Of a stretch of DNA of 5,739 nt, positions 1-5,335 are shown one piece after another. The notes under the pieces were generated by a model, which had not been told where the DNA came from, searched no databases, and was given only the letters and a program-made list of their open reading frames with translations. The stretch's first letter is position 1, and each line of letters opens with the position of its first letter. The position numbers and the translations under genes are program-made. The DNA is from Gammaproteobacteria bacterium. Its GTDB lineage: Bacteria > Pseudomonadota > Gammaproteobacteria > Eutrophobiales > Eutrophobiaceae. The stretch lies in contig SMWN01000103.1 of assembly GCA_004356415.1 (NCBI GenBank), forward strand, positions 1 through 5,739, given 5' to 3'.

Positions 1-105
1 CGTAGTCGCGGCACCTTTCTTCAGGTTTTCCTCCCAAGTCTCTGCGGAAGCAGCATTGACGAGTCCCGATATGACGGTCATATACAACAGCGATCTCAAT
101 ATCAT
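1..105 (-). CDS. N-terminus of an exported protein, cut by the left window edge
   Basis: The 35 codons visible start at ATG 105 and read leftwards off the window. The first 21 residues form a typical Sec signal peptide: M-I-L-R at the start, a hydrophobic core LLYMTVISGLV, then a small-residue cleavage site N-A-A-S-A before E22. The mature part begins ETWEENLKKGAATT and then ends at the edge, so the family cannot be named. The start is well supported: the minus strand carries AAGGAG (complement of about 113-118), with seven bases between AGGAG and the ATG. No other gene lies on this strand between 106 and 751, so it probably has its own promoter. The upstream DNA is AT-rich, but I see no confident -35/-10 pair. 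The protein is probably periplasmic or secreted. That a gene is here is fairly secure; its role is unknown. Confidence 0.7.
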   Translation of the reverse strand, partial: MILRSLLYMTVISGLVNAASAETWEENLKKGAATT

Positions 106-406
106 GAGTATTCTCCTTTTTATTTCAATAGATACTGTCTAAATAAGGAGAAAGTATAAGTGAATAACAAATAAAACAAATACGGTCATCTACTAATGCA
201 CTTACGTATTTGACAACGATATAACCATCAACCATAGGCACATAATTAGTGAATACAAGTGTTATTCATAACTCCTGCCGGGAGCTTAAATTACATCATA
301 AATAGTGTCGCAAGGCGTATCTACAAAATATTATTTTATATTAAATGTATGGTGTGTCGTGTCGGGATCGAAACCATGATTTTAGGATTAAGAATGCCGT
401 GCTATG

Positions 407-446
407 AATATACTGAACGTCCGCTTTGGGTCGAAAACAGTATATT
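407..446. repeat. Palindrome with inverted end of the TCCGCTTT repeat family
   Basis: AATATACTG (407-415) and CAGTATATT (438-446) form a perfect 9-bp inverted repeat around a 22-base loop. The loop contains AACGTCCGCTTTGGGT (416-431), whose reverse complement recurs with one mismatch at 567-582. It therefore looks like the outer left end of a larger composite element spanning 416-582. It has no coding role. Confidence 0.6.
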
Positions 447-459
447 AAGGTAAATTGCC

Positions 460-492
460 GAATGTCCGCTTTCGCTGGATAGCAGACGTTCA
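460..492. repeat. 33-nt repeat unit, copy 1
   Basis: The unit starts GAATGTCCGCTTTCGCTGG and ends GCAGACGTTCA. It is identical over all 33 bases to 4914-4946 and differs by one base from 2559-2591. It is itself an imperfect hairpin: GAATGTCCGCTTT (460-472) can pair with ATAGCAGACGTTC (479-491) at 10 of 13 positions. Here it directly precedes a full-length relative at 507-584. Confidence 0.85.
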
Positions 493-506
493 AGCACAGG
501 TAATTC

Positions 507-584
507 TAATGTCCGCTTAATACTGAAAGCGGACGTTCATGTATAAGTAATGATGGACAGCTAGCAACCCAAAGAGGACGTTAG
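507..584. repeat. Full-length palindromic element, diverged copy
   Basis: This stretch aligns end to end with the element at 2558-2637, with a few short gaps. Both have a left hairpin (here ATGTCCGCTT 509-518 against AAGCGGACGT 527-536, one mismatch), a middle AATGATGGACAGCTAGC resembling AATGATAGGCAGCTATC, and a right arm (here AAAGAGGACGTT, 571-582). The outer arms are more worn than in the 2557 copy. No open frame is associated with it. It is probably a non-autonomous palindromic repeat; the mobilising enzyme is unknown. Confidence 0.7.
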
Positions 585-650
585 CCATGATTGACTTAAA
601 CCGGGTATCACCTGTGGTCTGTTCCCAATTATTTGCTAACAAACATCTAA

Positions 651-673
651 TTTAAGATTTGACCTCGAATGCC
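651..673. repeat. Possible degenerate copy of the TTCAAGACCTGACCCCGAA motif
   Basis: TTTAAGATTTGACCTCGAA and the four following bases match 3508-3530 at 17 of 23 positions, and five of the six differences are C/T. The motif lies about 80 bases before the malic enzyme start. It includes TTGACC, which could be mistaken for a -35 box, but no -10 lies at the right distance. Confidence 0.35.
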
Positions 674-751
674 GTTTTTCTGCCTAACTTTCGTAATATG
701 TTCTAATATATATAAAAATATTTATACCATATCGAATTCTGGAAACGTGCC

Positions 752-2497
752 TTGGATATAAAAAATCTTACCTGTTTGGAACCTCTGGCAATGCTCAATC
801 ACAATGAACTTGAGCAGCTTATGTCATTGGGACAAGAGGTGTCAGTACCACGCGGTGAAGTATTTATTGAAGAAGGTGCAAAAGCGGAAAGCTTCTTTAT
901 CCTGGTCAGTGGGCGTGTAGAGGTAAAGAAGAAGGGTAACCATATAGCCGAGCTCGTGGCGGGAGTATTCCTAGGCGAGATGGCGCTGTTTAATAAAAAC
1001 GTGCGAGTTAGCGAAGTAATCGCATTGGAACCGGTTATTTTGCTTGAGATCCCGACTGAAGAATTCTGGTTACACGTATTAAATCAGGATCCCCTTGCAG
1101 TAAAGGTGATGGAATCGCTGGGGCAGATTATGACGGAACGTTTACAACAGCAAGATGCTGATTTGTTCAGTCGGATAGCAGAAAATGATCCTAACCTGGC
1201 CGATCTTGCCACAATGCTTGAACCGGTAAAACGCCAATTAATGGCAGACTGGGCATTGAAATACCATGCTATCGGTCGACCGGGCAAACTCGCCATAACC
1301 GCCACTAAACCCAGCGGCAGCGCAGCAGACTTGTCGGTAGCCTATTCTCCGGGGGTATCCGAACCTTGTCTGGCCATCGAGAAGGATGCCGAGTGCGCCT
1401 ACGATTACACCGCCAAAGGTCAATTGGTAGGCGTTATCACAAATGGTACCGCTGTTCTCGGTCTGGGCAATATTGGAGCACTGGCGGCAAAGCCGGTGAT
1501 GGAAGGCAAGGCCATTCTATTCAAGCAGTTTGCCGATATTGATGCCTTCGATATAGAAGTGGATGAAACTGATCCAGATCGCTTTATCGATATTGTCTGC
1601 GCAGTGGCACCCACATTCGGTGGTATTAATTTGGAAGATATTCGTGCACCGGAATGTTTTTATATCGAACGTAAGTGTAACGAGCGTTCGGATATCCCCA
1701 TCTTTCATGATGATCAACATGGAACGGCCATTATCGCCGGTGCTGCACTCCTGAATGCTTTGGAACTTGTCGATAAACGAATTAATGAAATACGTGTGGT
1801 CTTCTCCGGGGCAGGTGCGGCCGGATTTTCCTGTGCCAAATATTTTATAAGTCTGGGTGTGTTGCCAGAGAATCTCATTTTGACCGATGTCAAAGGAGTG
1901 GTGTACAAAGGCAGAGGGGATAATAATTATCTTGACGAATTGGCCATAGACACTGAACTGCGGACACTGGCTGAAGCAATTGAAGGGGCTGATGTGTTTA
2001 TGGGCGCCTCAGTCCCAGGTATTTTAAAACCGGACATGTTGAAAAGTATGAAACAAGATCCCATCGTCTTTGCGATGGCCAACCCTGTTCCGGAGATAGA
2101 TTATCCAGTGGCCATGCGAACACGTGCGGATCTGATCATGGGCACAGGACGTAGTGATTATCCAAATCAGATCAATAATGTCAGTGCATTTCCCTACATC
2201 TTTCGGGGTGCGTTGGATATCCATGCAACATGCATCAATGAAGAAATGAAACATGCAGCAACGAAAGCGTTAGCTGCACTTGCACATGAACCGATATCCG
2301 AAGAGTGCGGATTTGAAGATAAAAAACTGTCATTTGGCCGTAAATACATCATACCCAAGCCATTTGACCGACGCTTGTTGCTCAATGTGTCTTCAGCAGT
2401 GGCATGCTCAGCAATGGATACAGGTGTCGCTCGCAAAAAATTGGATATGGATGAATATAAGCAACAACTTGAACTTATTCTAAAGCTTAAAGGGTAG
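752..2497 (+). CDS. Cyclic-nucleotide-binding domain fused to malic enzyme
   Basis: This 581-residue protein should be a cytoplasmic malic enzyme, converting malate and NAD(P)+ to pyruvate, CO2 and NAD(P)H. Residues 5-130 form a cNMP-binding fold: a phosphate-binding cassette FLGEMALF (73-80) with E76, and R85 kept, although the usual Ala/Ser after the arginine is Val86. A helical linker (131-170) leads to the malic domains. These show AYSPGV with catalytic Tyr198, AAKPVMEGK with Lys247, metal ligands E295/D296 and D321 (HDDQHGTA), and nucleotide loop GAGAAG (353-358). They also carry ANPVPE (443-448), GTGRSDYPNQ (464-473) and IIPKPFD (533-539), as in E. coli MaeB. The MaeB C-terminal phosphotransacetylase-like domain is absent. 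The start is TTG; no ATG or GTG lies in frame after the upstream stop at 713, and GGAA at 741-744 is a modest ribosome site. ATG 791 would cut the cNMP domain. Whether it prefers NAD or NADP, and whether it binds cAMP, cannot be read from sequence. Confidence 0.95.
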   Translation: MDIKNLTCLEPLAMLNHNELEQLMSLGQEVSVPRGEVFIEEGAKAESFFILVSGRVEVKKKGNHIAELVAGVFLGEMALFNKNVRVSEVIALEPVILLEIPTEEFWLHVLNQDPLAVKVMESLGQIMTERLQQQDADLFSRIAENDPNLADLATMLEPVKRQLMADWALKYHAIGRPGKLAITATKPSGSAADLSVAYSPGVSEPCLAIEKDAECAYDYTAKGQLVGVITNGTAVLGLGNIGALAAKPVMEGKAILFKQFADIDAFDIEVDETDPDRFIDIVCAVAPTFGGINLEDIRAPECFYIERKCNERSDIPIFHDDQHGTAIIAGAALLNALELVDKRINEIRVVFSGAGAAGFSCAKYFISLGVLPENLILTDVKGVVYKGRGDNNYLDELAIDTELRTLAEAIEGADVFMGASVPGILKPDMLKSMKQDPIVFAMANPVPEIDYPVAMRTRADLIMGTGRSDYPNQINNVSAFPYIFRGALDIHATCINEEMKHAATKALAALAHEPISEECGFEDKKLSFGRKYIIPKPFDRRLLLNVSSAVACSAMDTGVARKKLDMDEYKQQLELILKLKG

Positions 2498-2556
2498 TGA
2501 AAGAAAATTTTGCCTTTTTCATAAAATAACCCCCCACAGATCACAGTTATCAAAAA

Positions 2557-2638
2557 TTGAATGTCCGCTTTCGCTGGAAAGCAGACGTTCAGATGTAGAT
2601 GAATGATAGGCAGCTATCGGCCAAAAGCGGACATTCAA
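2557..2638. repeat. 82-bp palindromic element with perfect 15-bp terminal inverted repeats
   Basis: TTGAATGTCCGCTTT (2557-2571) is exactly complementary to AAAGCGGACATTCAA (2624-2638). Inside, GATAG/CTATC (2605-2609/2614-2618) forms a small hairpin. The left arm can also pair with AAAGCAGACGTTC (2578-2590) at 11 of 13 positions, so two structures compete. It lies between the malic enzyme stop and the GST start. The right arm is not followed by a T-run on the plus strand, so it is not a standard rho-independent terminator. On the minus strand it is followed by TTTTT, but no minus gene needs it. It is probably a mobile palindromic repeat that may also stabilise the mRNA 3' end. Confidence 0.85.
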
Positions 2639-2717
2639 AATAAATAGACACTGATTTGTTTGTTTTTTTATTTCAAGTACTTTGACCCCTTGATTTTTAA
2701 ATCGGATAATTAGGTGA

Positions 2718-3452
2718 ATGCAAAAAGTATATGAACTTTACTATTGGCCGATGATACAGGGTCGCGGTGAGTTCGTGCGCCTTGCGCTGGAATATACCAA
2801 TGTTGATTATGTTGACGTTGCTCGCCAATCTGAGCAAGAGGGCGGGGGGGTGTCGGCACTTATACAATTCCTCGAAAACAAAAAAATGCAACATCCGCCA
2901 TTCGCACTCCCGTATCTGAAAGTTAATGAATTCATCGTTAGTCAGACAACGAACATCCTGCAATACTTGGGTACTCGTCATGCACTTGTGCCTGACAATG
3001 AAACCGATCGATTATGGATACACCAATTACAATTGACGGTTGCTGATTTTGTAACAGAGATTCACGATACACATCACCCCATCGCAGGTGAGCTTTATTA
3101 TGAAGACCAGAAGGAAGAGGCACTAAGACATGCAGAAAACTTCCACAAAAATCGGTTGCCAAAATATCTTGGTTATTTCGAGAGCGTGCTCGCAAGTAAT
3201 CCAGATAAAAGTAAGTATCTTGTTGGTGATACAGTCAGTTATGTAGACTTATCACTGTTTCAGCTTATTGCTGGACTGCGTTATGCCTTTCCGAATACGA
3301 TGACTAGCATTGAAAAAAAGTATCCAAATTTGAATGCATTGCATGATCACATCAAGATCCTGCCACGTATCGCTGCCTATCTATCTTCGGAACGGCGTAT
3401 ACCGTTTAACCAACAAGGCATTTTTCGACACTACAAAGTACTTGATCTTTAA
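2718..3452 (+). CDS. Glutathione S-transferase family protein
   Basis: This 244-residue protein has the two-domain GST layout. An N-terminal thioredoxin-like domain (about 3-85) is followed by an all-helical domain (about 95-230). The first strand and helix read ELYYWPMIQGRGEFVRLALE, the pattern of sigma/mu-like GSTs, with Tyr9 the best candidate for the thiol-activating residue. ALPYL carries the cis-proline (Pro65), and QTTNILQYLG (76-85) is the glutathione gamma-Glu site, normally QS and here Gln76-Thr77. In the second domain VSYVDLSLF (173-181) gives the S-x-x-D helix cap (Ser174, Asp177). The family conjugates glutathione to electrophiles or reduces peroxides; the substrate is unknown. 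The start ATG is preceded without a gap by AGGTGA, so the Shine-Dalgarno spacing is short, but a later start would delete the first strand. It is monocistronic and converges with the minus-strand genes. A G7 run at 2844-2850 lies in EGGGVSAL, and the frame continues through it. Confidence 0.9.
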   Translation: MQKVYELYYWPMIQGRGEFVRLALEYTNVDYVDVARQSEQEGGGVSALIQFLENKKMQHPPFALPYLKVNEFIVSQTTNILQYLGTRHALVPDNETDRLWIHQLQLTVADFVTEIHDTHHPIAGELYYEDQKEEALRHAENFHKNRLPKYLGYFESVLASNPDKSKYLVGDTVSYVDLSLFQLIAGLRYAFPNTMTSIEKKYPNLNALHDHIKILPRIAAYLSSERRIPFNQQGIFRHYKVLDL

Positions 3453-3504
3453 ATAATTAGGAAATCAACTAGATCTGGTTCTGTATCTTCTTAGATTTCA
3501 TTCA

Positions 3505-3531
3505 AGATTCAAGACCTGACCCCGAACCCCG
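3505..3531. repeat. GACCTGACCCCGAA motif at the truncation point of a gene
   Basis: The plus strand reads AGATTCAAGACCTGACCCCG followed by AACCCCG. ATTCAAG is itself doubled just before (3500-3513). A related motif lies at 651-673, and a looser one at 2672-2692 (TTCAAGTACTTTGACCCC). From memory, GGGGTCAGGTCTTGAAT-like sequence is often found beside REP-associated (IS200-like) transposase genes in proteobacteria. No such gene is in this window, so the link is a suggestion. Confidence 0.4.
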
Positions 3532-3652
3532 AAGCATGGGTCTCGATAATGAAGTCATGGCCCTTGAGCATTTCAACAACATGTAAGACCTCTTTCCTGA
3601 CGGAAATACCGCTGCAAAGCGGGATGACTTGTAGTTCCGCAGTTGCTTTCAC
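3509..3652 (-). pseudogene. Truncated MTH1187/YqgV-like thiamine-binding protein
   Basis: The frame starts GTG at 3652, with GAGG eight bases upstream on the minus strand, and ends TGA at 3509-3511, giving 47 residues. It reads KATAELQVIPLCSGISVRK, then EVLHVVEMLKGHDF and IIETHASG. This matches the N-terminal half of the DUF77/MTH1187 family (beta strand ending V-I-P, G-x-S-V helix start, then the ..ELHAxG.. strand). Family members are about 95-100 residues. Here similarity stops at Gly42, where Thr-x-(V/I)-E-G is expected, and the frame runs into FGVRS and a stop inside the motif at 3505-3531. The second half of the fold (second helix and last strand) is missing, so the product is unlikely to work. 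It lies 55 bases behind the M28 peptidase on the same strand and may be co-transcribed. The family binds thiamine or related ligands; that is family knowledge. Confidence 0.6.
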
Positions 3653-3707
3653 TTTATAAACCTCAAATCAATGTAAAAGTAAATTTGACTCATTTTTTAT
3701 TATTTAA

Positions 3708-4691
3708 TCAGTGTAAGAATTCTTGAATCATTTTTTCAATGCCTTTAACCACATAGACCATTTTTTCATAATCCACTTTTTCCGGTGTATCTTCCGATGT
3801 GTGATAGGCAGGATAACGATAAGGAGCTGTGTCCGTGATCATGATCGCTGGATAGCCGTGCTTCCAGAATGACCAGTGATCAGACCAGCTGATACCAGGA
3901 ATGAACGCAGGTGCTGCAATACCCTCCGATGGAAAAGTTGAATGCGCCCTAAATGATTGAATTGATTTAGTCACAAGGCCACGTGAGCTGAGATTACTCA
4001 CAAACGCGATAAAGTTACCTTTCTTCGGATAAAAGAGATTGAAGAACGGTGGATAATGCTGGCTGCCGGTTTCGTCACTGAAATAACCGATTGTCTCCAG
4101 GGAAAACATTGCAATGATATTTTCCTTGTCCTTTGCTACTTTTTTTGCATACACATAACTCCCCATATTCCCGGTCATGGAATTCGGCGGCTCTTCATTA
4201 ACAAAGGCGAGAAACCTTACTGTACGTTGAAAACTTTTATCCTTGAATAGATCAGCAAGCTCCAGAATAGCTGCGACACCCGACCCATTATCATTCGCCC
4301 CCGGTGCACCGGGCACAGCATCGTAATGTGCACCGACGATAATAATCTCTTTGGGATGTGAAGTACCGGTCAATTCAACCTCAATATTGGCAACGGCATC
4401 ACCATTGAGTTGATATTCATGAAACTTCACCTGATAACCGGAAGATTCAAACTGCCCGGCAATATATTTTCGGGCGGCATCAAGTCCCTTTTTTTCGATA
4501 AAATTTCTGCCCGCCGGATTTTTGCACAACTCAGTAACATGGGCTTCATATCTTTTTGCTGTCGCATGATCGGTATCATCGAACGCTGGTAGTTCGCCCT
4601 CATATGACTTACCTGGCATATAAATCATATATGTGAAAAGAGCGACTACCAGGAAGATGATGACTAAATAGGCGAGCATTCTAGGCTTCAC
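3708..4691 (-). CDS. Membrane-anchored M28 family zinc peptidase
   Basis: This 327-residue protein has one N-terminal hydrophobic segment (about 7-24, with K2/R4 before it), which makes a signal anchor likely and places the catalytic domain outside the cytoplasm. The M28 signature is complete. AHYDAVPGAPGANDNGSG gives zinc ligand His122, catalytic Asp124 and bridging Asp134. NEEPP gives general base Glu166 and ligand Glu167. SLETIGY offers Glu199 where many members have Asp, and YHTSED gives His297. The family removes N-terminal residues from peptides or acts as carboxypeptidase or glutaminyl cyclase; the exact specificity cannot be told. WSDHWSFW (269-276) is a typical late motif. The start used is GTG at 4691, which overlaps an ATGTGA (ATG at 4693 followed at once by a stop). 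ATG at 4679 (Met5) is an alternative, and neither has a clear Shine-Dalgarno. It lies 32 bases behind the 47-residue exported peptide and is probably translated from the same mRNA. Confidence 0.9.
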   Translation of the reverse strand: MKPRMLAYLVIIFLVVALFTYMIYMPGKSYEGELPAFDDTDHATAKRYEAHVTELCKNPAGRNFIEKKGLDAARKYIAGQFESSGYQVKFHEYQLNGDAVANIEVELTGTSHPKEIIIVGAHYDAVPGAPGANDNGSGVAAILELADLFKDKSFQRTVRFLAFVNEEPPNSMTGNMGSYVYAKKVAKDKENIIAMFSLETIGYFSDETGSQHYPPFFNLFYPKKGNFIAFVSNLSSRGLVTKSIQSFRAHSTFPSEGIAAPAFIPGISWSDHWSFWKHGYPAIMITDTAPYRYPAYHTSEDTPEKVDYEKMVYVVKGIEKMIQEFLH

Positions 4692-4723
4692 ATTTTATAA
4701 TTTACCCAATTGAAATTAATTAA

Positions 4724-4867
4724 TTAATAAAATTTAGTGATATATATTTTACATCTTTCTTCAATCCCTTTTAACTGCGCTTCCTGTTCTGCATCAGACA
4801 CAGCCTGTGCAGAAGTCAGATAACCGACCATAAGAATCAGGCAGACAATTAAACTAAGTGATTTCAT
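4724..4867 (-). CDS. Small exported peptide (47 residues), unknown function
   Basis: This short frame starts ATG 4867 and stops TAA at 4724. Residues 1-22 are a textbook signal peptide: M-K-S, then LSLIVCLILMVGYL, then T-S-A-Q-A before V23. The mature part would be only about 25 residues, charged (SDAEQEAQLKGIEERCK), with a single cysteine (Cys39) and ending IYITKFY. It lies 32 bases upstream of the M28 peptidase on the same strand, which suggests one transcript. I do not recognise a family. It may be a genuine small secreted protein or the surviving N-terminus of a longer Cys-containing one whose 3' part was lost; the AT-rich TAATTAATTAATT downstream gives no remnant. No Shine-Dalgarno is seen, but a TATAAT box lies seven bases before the ATG, which would fit a leaderless mRNA. 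Confidence 0.5.
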   Translation of the reverse strand: MKSLSLIVCLILMVGYLTSAQAVSDAEQEAQLKGIEERCKIYITKFY

Positions 4868-4874
4868 TGGATTA

Positions 4875-4880
4875 ATTATA
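4875..4880 (-). promoter_or_regulatory. Consensus -10 box before the 47-residue peptide / M28 pair
   Basis: The minus strand reads TATAAT at 4880-4875, seven bases before the ATG at 4867. Transcription would begin at or next to the start codon, which agrees with the missing Shine-Dalgarno. The -35 region at 16-18 bases (CGGAAT and neighbours) is poor. A 5-bp inverted repeat, GTAGC/GCTAC (4890-4894/4903-4907), covers the -35 position and could be an operator or chance. Confidence 0.35.
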
Positions 4881-4903
4881 GCTTGGGTAGTAGCAGGATT
4901 CCG

Positions 4904-5077
4904 CTACTTGACCGAATGTCCGCTTTCGCTGGATAGCAGACGTTCATAGTTTTTAGCTTGGTTAGCACAAAAGGGTAGGTAGAGATCATTCAAGGCGCAA
5001 GATGTATTGCCATCAACTAACACCCAAAAAGATTTTCTCCGCCTCATATAGGTGAGGGATATTCCTATTACTCTCAC
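4904..5077 (-). pseudogene. Short reading frame, possibly a tyrosine-recombinase remnant ending in a repeat
   Basis: A 57-codon frame starts GTG at 5077, behind GGGTGAAG next to a run of nine G, and ends TAG at 4904-4906. Residues 22-47 include LNDLYLPFCANQAKNYERL. This loosely resembles the start of the core-binding domain of phage-type tyrosine recombinases (L-x-D-x-YLP-x-A-x-x-x-x-K-x-Y-x-x-D). Right after Tyr44 the frame enters the 33-nt repeat (4914-4946, read backwards) and ends 8 bases past its far end, so any longer gene was interrupted here. The first 20 residues resemble nothing I know. The assignment is weak and may be chance. Confidence 0.2.
4914..4946. repeat. 33-nt repeat unit, copy 3 (identical to copy 1)
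   Basis: All 33 bases match 460-492, and the two bases before (CC) are shared as well. No distal right arm (AAAGCGGACATTC) follows within the next 150 bases, so this is a solo half-unit. It sits between the -10 box of the 47-residue peptide gene and the worn reading frames to its right. Confidence 0.85.
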
Positions 5078-5167
5078 AGATCTTCACCCCCCCCCTATGA
5101 ACTTAACTGCATTCCGATAGTCCATATCCTCTGTGCCTTGCTATGGTTTCAATCTGTAACATGGCCA

Positions 5168-5175
5168 CTCCTCCT
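5168..5175 (-). promoter_or_regulatory. Consensus Shine-Dalgarno ahead of a 19-codon frame
   Basis: The minus strand carries AGGAGGAG directly after the TAG stop of the 37-codon frame. There are seven bases between AGGAGG and ATG 5162, which is ideal spacing. The frame it serves (5162-5103, minus) gives only MLQIETIARHRGYGLSECS before TAA. Such a site before so short a frame suggests either a true micro-peptide or the 5' stub of a decayed gene translated after the 37-codon frame. Confidence 0.4.
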
Positions 5176-5289
5176 CTAATACCCGTCTATACGGCGGGTT
5201 TGTTTTATCCCTGATCTACCCTGCCCTGCTTTAATCGCTGCCTTTGCGTGTTCAGCTTGTCGTTTAGTTATTTTGTCTTTTGTTATCAT
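5176..5289 (-). CDS. Possible small basic protein of 37 residues, unknown
   Basis: The frame starts ATG 5289 and ends TAG 5176-5178. GGGTGA lies upstream on the minus strand with about six bases to the start. The peptide is rich in Lys, Arg, Gln and Ala (TKRQAEHAKAAIKAGQGRSG in the middle), with a predicted amphipathic helix around residues 8-21 and a basic tail ending RRIDGY. It has no signal peptide or membrane segment. Its composition would suit a nucleic-acid-binding peptide of a phage or plasmid, but no family is recognised. Its stop is followed at once by the consensus Shine-Dalgarno of the next short frame, an operon-like arrangement. It diverges from the 88-residue exported protein, with 46 bases between starts. 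It may equally be a chance frame. Confidence 0.35.
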   Translation of the reverse strand: MITKDKITKRQAEHAKAAIKAGQGRSGIKQTRRIDGY

Positions 5290-5335
5290 TTTTGTTCACC
5301 CAGTTGTTTTAAAATCTTGTGCTATACCTGTTGTT

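Larger units (their letters stand above)
106..751. other. Intergenic region between divergent genes; repeats but no gene
   Basis: This 646-base stretch separates the leftward exported-protein gene from the rightward malic enzyme gene. I find no convincing coding frame. The only longer open frame (259-453, plus) starts TTG, has no Shine-Dalgarno and ends by reading through a palindromic repeat. Positions 106-400 are AT-rich and should contain the leftward promoter. Positions 407-584 hold the palindromic array listed separately. Positions 690-735 are very AT-rich, with several TAATAT/TATAAA-like hexamers that could serve as a -10 for the malic enzyme gene, but none has a good -35 at 16-18 bases. 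Confidence 0.7.

Noticed and set aside
161..268. Inverted repeat TGAATAACA (161-169) / TGTTATTCA (260-268)
   Set aside because: It is only nine bases in AT-rich DNA separated by 90 bases, with no associated element; likely chance.
340..400. tRNA-like T-arm on the minus strand (GGTTTCGATCCC, with ACACACCA beyond)
   Set aside because: No five-pair T-stem, acceptor stem or anticodon arm can be formed around it, so I do not call a tRNA or tRNA remnant.
259..453. 64-codon plus-strand frame
   Set aside because: It starts TTG without a ribosome site, has poor composition and ends inside the palindromic array (ERPLWVENS comes from the repeat itself).
682..688. GCCTAAC as an integron attC core
   Set aside because: There is no matching GTTRRRY partner site with the inner boxes at a suitable distance, and no integrase gene.
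2194..2553. 119-codon minus-strand frame opposite the malic enzyme 3' end
   Set aside because: It is antisense to the strongly conserved malic enzyme C-terminus, shows no family features and runs into the intergenic region; it is a shadow frame.
2841..2850. G7 run in the GST gene as a frameshift or phase-variation site
   Set aside because: The frame continues intact on both sides and EGGGVSAL fits the family pattern, so it is ordinary coding sequence.
5181..5207. Plus-strand hairpin ACCCG/CGGGT followed by TTTGTTTT
   Set aside because: The stem has only five pairs, there is no plus-strand gene upstream to terminate, and it lies within a possible minus-strand coding frame.
5273..5335. Upstream TTG start for the 88-residue exported protein
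   Set aside because: It would place 21 residues before a clear signal peptide and has no ribosome site; ATG 5336 is preferred.
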